Positions 62,752-64,000 of a DNA stretch of 64,000 bases are shown here, piece after piece (position 1 is the first letter of the stretch; the number at the start of each line of letters is the position of its first letter). Below the pieces are notes generated by a model that did not search any database, was not told the origin of the DNA, and saw only the letters and a list, made by a program, of their open reading frames with translations. Both the position numbers and the translations under genes were made by a program. Location of the stretch: the NCBI RefSeq assembly GCF_944381005.1, contig NZ_CALWJM010000004.1:58035-122034 (forward strand). The letters run 5' to 3'. The stretch is from an uncultured Butyricicoccus sp. Its GTDB lineage: Bacteria > Bacillota > Clostridia > Oscillospirales > Butyricicoccaceae.

Positions 62752-62827
62752 TGGTGGAGACGGTGGGGATCGAACCCATGACCTCTTGAATGCCATTCAA
62801 ACGCTCTCCCAGCTGAGCTACGCCCCC
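62752..62827 (-). tRNA. tRNA-Ala (GGC), CCA encoded
   Basis: 76 nt. Acceptor GGGGGCG pairs with CGTCTCC and includes the G3-U70 wobble that marks tRNA-Ala. Anticodon loop ATGGCAT gives GGC (codons GCC/GCU). First of two tRNAs read from one promoter. Confidence 0.95.
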
Positions 62828-62841
62828 GTGACAGTGATTTT

Positions 62842-62870
62842 ATTATACGCGGACAGCTCTTTCTTGTCAA
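62842..62870 (-). promoter_or_regulatory. Promoter of tRNA-Ala/tRNA-Val
   Basis: Full consensus on the minus strand: TTGACA (plus 62865-62870), 17 bp, TATAAT (plus 62842-62847), 14 nt before tRNA-Ala. Confidence 0.9.
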
Positions 62871-62888
62871 GAGAAAAATGACATTTTT

Positions 62889-63212
62889 TCACACAAACAC
62901 CATTTGCACCAGAAACATATACAAAATAGTTCCCAATCCAATGGAAAGTAAATTGTTGCGTTTCCAGATGTGCAGCCCCGCCACAGCGGCCACGCCAAGC
63001 AGTTCGGGCAGTCCAAATGGCACAGCGGTCAGGTCGATATTTTTTAGGCAATAGACGACTAAAATCGCAATGATGGCACATGGCAGCACGTCGCCCAGAT
63101 AGCGCACCACAGGTGCAACTGTGCGGCTGCGGCCAAACAGGGCAAACGCCGCAATTCGTGTGGCAAATGTACACAGGGCAACCACTGCCACAATCGCAAT
63201 CGAATGAATCAT
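62889..63212 (-). CDS. azlD: Branched-chain amino acid exporter, small subunit AzlD
   Basis: 107 aa with three or four membrane helices; TFATRIAAFALFGR and YLGDVLPCAIIAILVVYCL match the AzlD family. Works with AzlC to export branched-chain amino acids or azaleucine. Its start overlaps the azlC stop by 4 nt. Confidence 0.88.
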   Translation of the reverse strand: MIHSIAIVAVVALCTFATRIAAFALFGRSRTVAPVVRYLGDVLPCAIIAILVVYCLKNIDLTAVPFGLPELLGVAAVAGLHIWKRNNLLSIGLGTILYMFLVQMVFV

Positions 63213-63913
63213 TCTGTTTTTTCCTCCTGTTTGGGTTGCATATGACGGCGCAGTATGATGAGTGCCAGCACGGTGGCTAGTAGGGCAGGGGGAAGGAAGC
63301 GGTCAGCGCCAAACAGAAGCAGGCAGACAACCGCGCAGATAAGTCCAATCAGGGCAGGGCGATGTTCTTTCGATTGTTTCCACTGCTCAACAAAGATAAC
63401 GACAAACAGTGCGGTCATGGCAAAATCAATGCCGGTCGTATCAAAGGGAAGCAACGTGCCCACCAGTGTGCCCAGAACGCTGCCACAAATCCAGTACAGA
63501 TGGTCGAGCACGGCGACCGCCAGCATATTTTGCTGGTCGGATATGCCGTCCTGTGTGCGCGGCAGACAATGCAAGGAGTAGGTTTCATCGGTCAGGGAAT
63601 GTATCAGATATAGCCGGGAAAATGGCTTACATTTACCAAAGCGCTCAATCAAACTCAAACCATAAAAGACATGGCGAAAGTTAATCATCAAGGTCATCAG
63701 TGCACATGCGGCAAGCGATGCACTGTTGGCGAGCAAATCGACCAAAACAAATTGCATGGAACCGGCATATACAAAAACGCTGATAAAAAATGCCCACACA
63801 AAGGAATAACCAGCCTGTTCCAACAAGATACCGAACGCCATACCCATAAAGACATAACCAAATAGGACGGGAAGGGTTTGGGGAAAAGCACTGCGCAGAG
63901 CGCTACGTGTCAT
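63209..63913 (-). CDS. azlC: Branched-chain amino acid exporter, large subunit AzlC
   Basis: 234 aa, about seven membrane helices. TLPVLFGYVFMGMAFGILLEQAGY, FVYAGSMQFVLVDLL, NFRHVFYGLSL and SLTDETYSL are AzlC signatures. ATG 63913 follows GAGGTGA. A TATAAT is only ~20 nt upstream of the start, so the 5' leader would be very short if that is the promoter. Confidence 0.92.
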   Translation of the reverse strand: MTRSALRSAFPQTLPVLFGYVFMGMAFGILLEQAGYSFVWAFFISVFVYAGSMQFVLVDLLANSASLAACALMTLMINFRHVFYGLSLIERFGKCKPFSRLYLIHSLTDETYSLHCLPRTQDGISDQQNMLAVAVLDHLYWICGSVLGTLVGTLLPFDTTGIDFAMTALFVVIFVEQWKQSKEHRPALIGLICAVVCLLLFGADRFLPPALLATVLALIILRRHMQPKQEEKTE

Positions 63914-64000
63914 AGGGATTTCACCTCGTATTATAAAAGAGTAGTATTTATATCCCCCTCTCCAGGGGTGTGCTACACTGTATAGGATGCTGTGGATTGG

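Noticed and set aside
1..64000. CRISPR arrays, prophage modules or rRNA operons
   Set aside because: No regularly spaced repeats, phage structural genes or rRNA sequences were seen anywhere in the window.

Overview
The window reads as chromosomal DNA of a strictly anaerobic, Gram-positive gut-type Clostridia, most like Oscillospiraceae/Butyricicoccaceae. The taxonomic call is an inference. It rests on PolC, class A RNase P RNA, a SCIFF/ScfB pair, reverse rubrerythrin, Rrf2 and GlpP regulators, strong AGGAGG ribosome binding sites and TTGACA/TATAAT promoters. Most genes are moderately GC-rich. The stretch from about 0.75 to 3.35 kb is clearly AT-rich and holds broken mobile elements.

Layout. 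0-0.75 kb: the end of a SpoIIE/PP2C-type phosphatase fused to a degenerate HATPase-like tail. 0.75-3.35 kb: remnants of a serine recombinase, IS3, IS5 and IS630 transposases and a sugar ABC permease, around one intact GH43-like hydrolase. 3.4-7.3 kb: RNase P RNA, murD and two exported PepSY proteins. 7.4-12.2 kb: a glycerol-3-phosphate oxidation operon (GlpA-like, FAD oxidoreductase, DUF1667, GlpP) behind an attenuator, then a HAD-IIA phosphatase. 12.7-18.9 kb: a glycerophosphodiesterase, a complete ABC importer and a PHP metallohydrolase. 19.0-22.8 kb: yajC, a TIGR04086-like protein, the SCIFF peptide scfA and its radical SAM maturase scfB, a truncated ProC-like protein and a membrane protein. 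22.8-24.5 kb: tRNA-Ser, tRNA-Leu, an Rrf2 regulator and reverse rubrerythrin. 24.6-28.9 kb: a vWA protein and a Zn/Cd P-type ATPase with an unusual acidic/His-rich N-terminus. 29-30.5 kb: pyrBI.

30.6-36.8 kb: a YheO/DauR-type regulator divergent from ygeX-ygeY-ygeW-arcC, a purine-degradation-linked module that should yield pyruvate, ammonia and ATP. 36.8-41.1 kb: a TetR regulator and thiSFGH-thiE. 41.2-51.9 kb: the housekeeping run pyrH-frr-uppS-cdsA-dxr-rseP-ispG-polC. 52.3-58.9 kb: a his operon opened by a HisZ-HisG fusion and lacking hisC. 59-62.5 kb: an aminotransferase, exonuclease III, a CPCC protein and a threonine-aldolase-like enzyme. 62.6-64 kb: tRNA-Val, tRNA-Ala and azlCD.

The points most worth following are the putative glycerophosphodiester scavenging island with its GlpP-type leader, the SCIFF locus with a hairpin between precursor and maturase, the HisZG fusion, the thi leader that is little more than a terminator, and the zinc ATPase with an ArsR-type operator but no repressor gene nearby.
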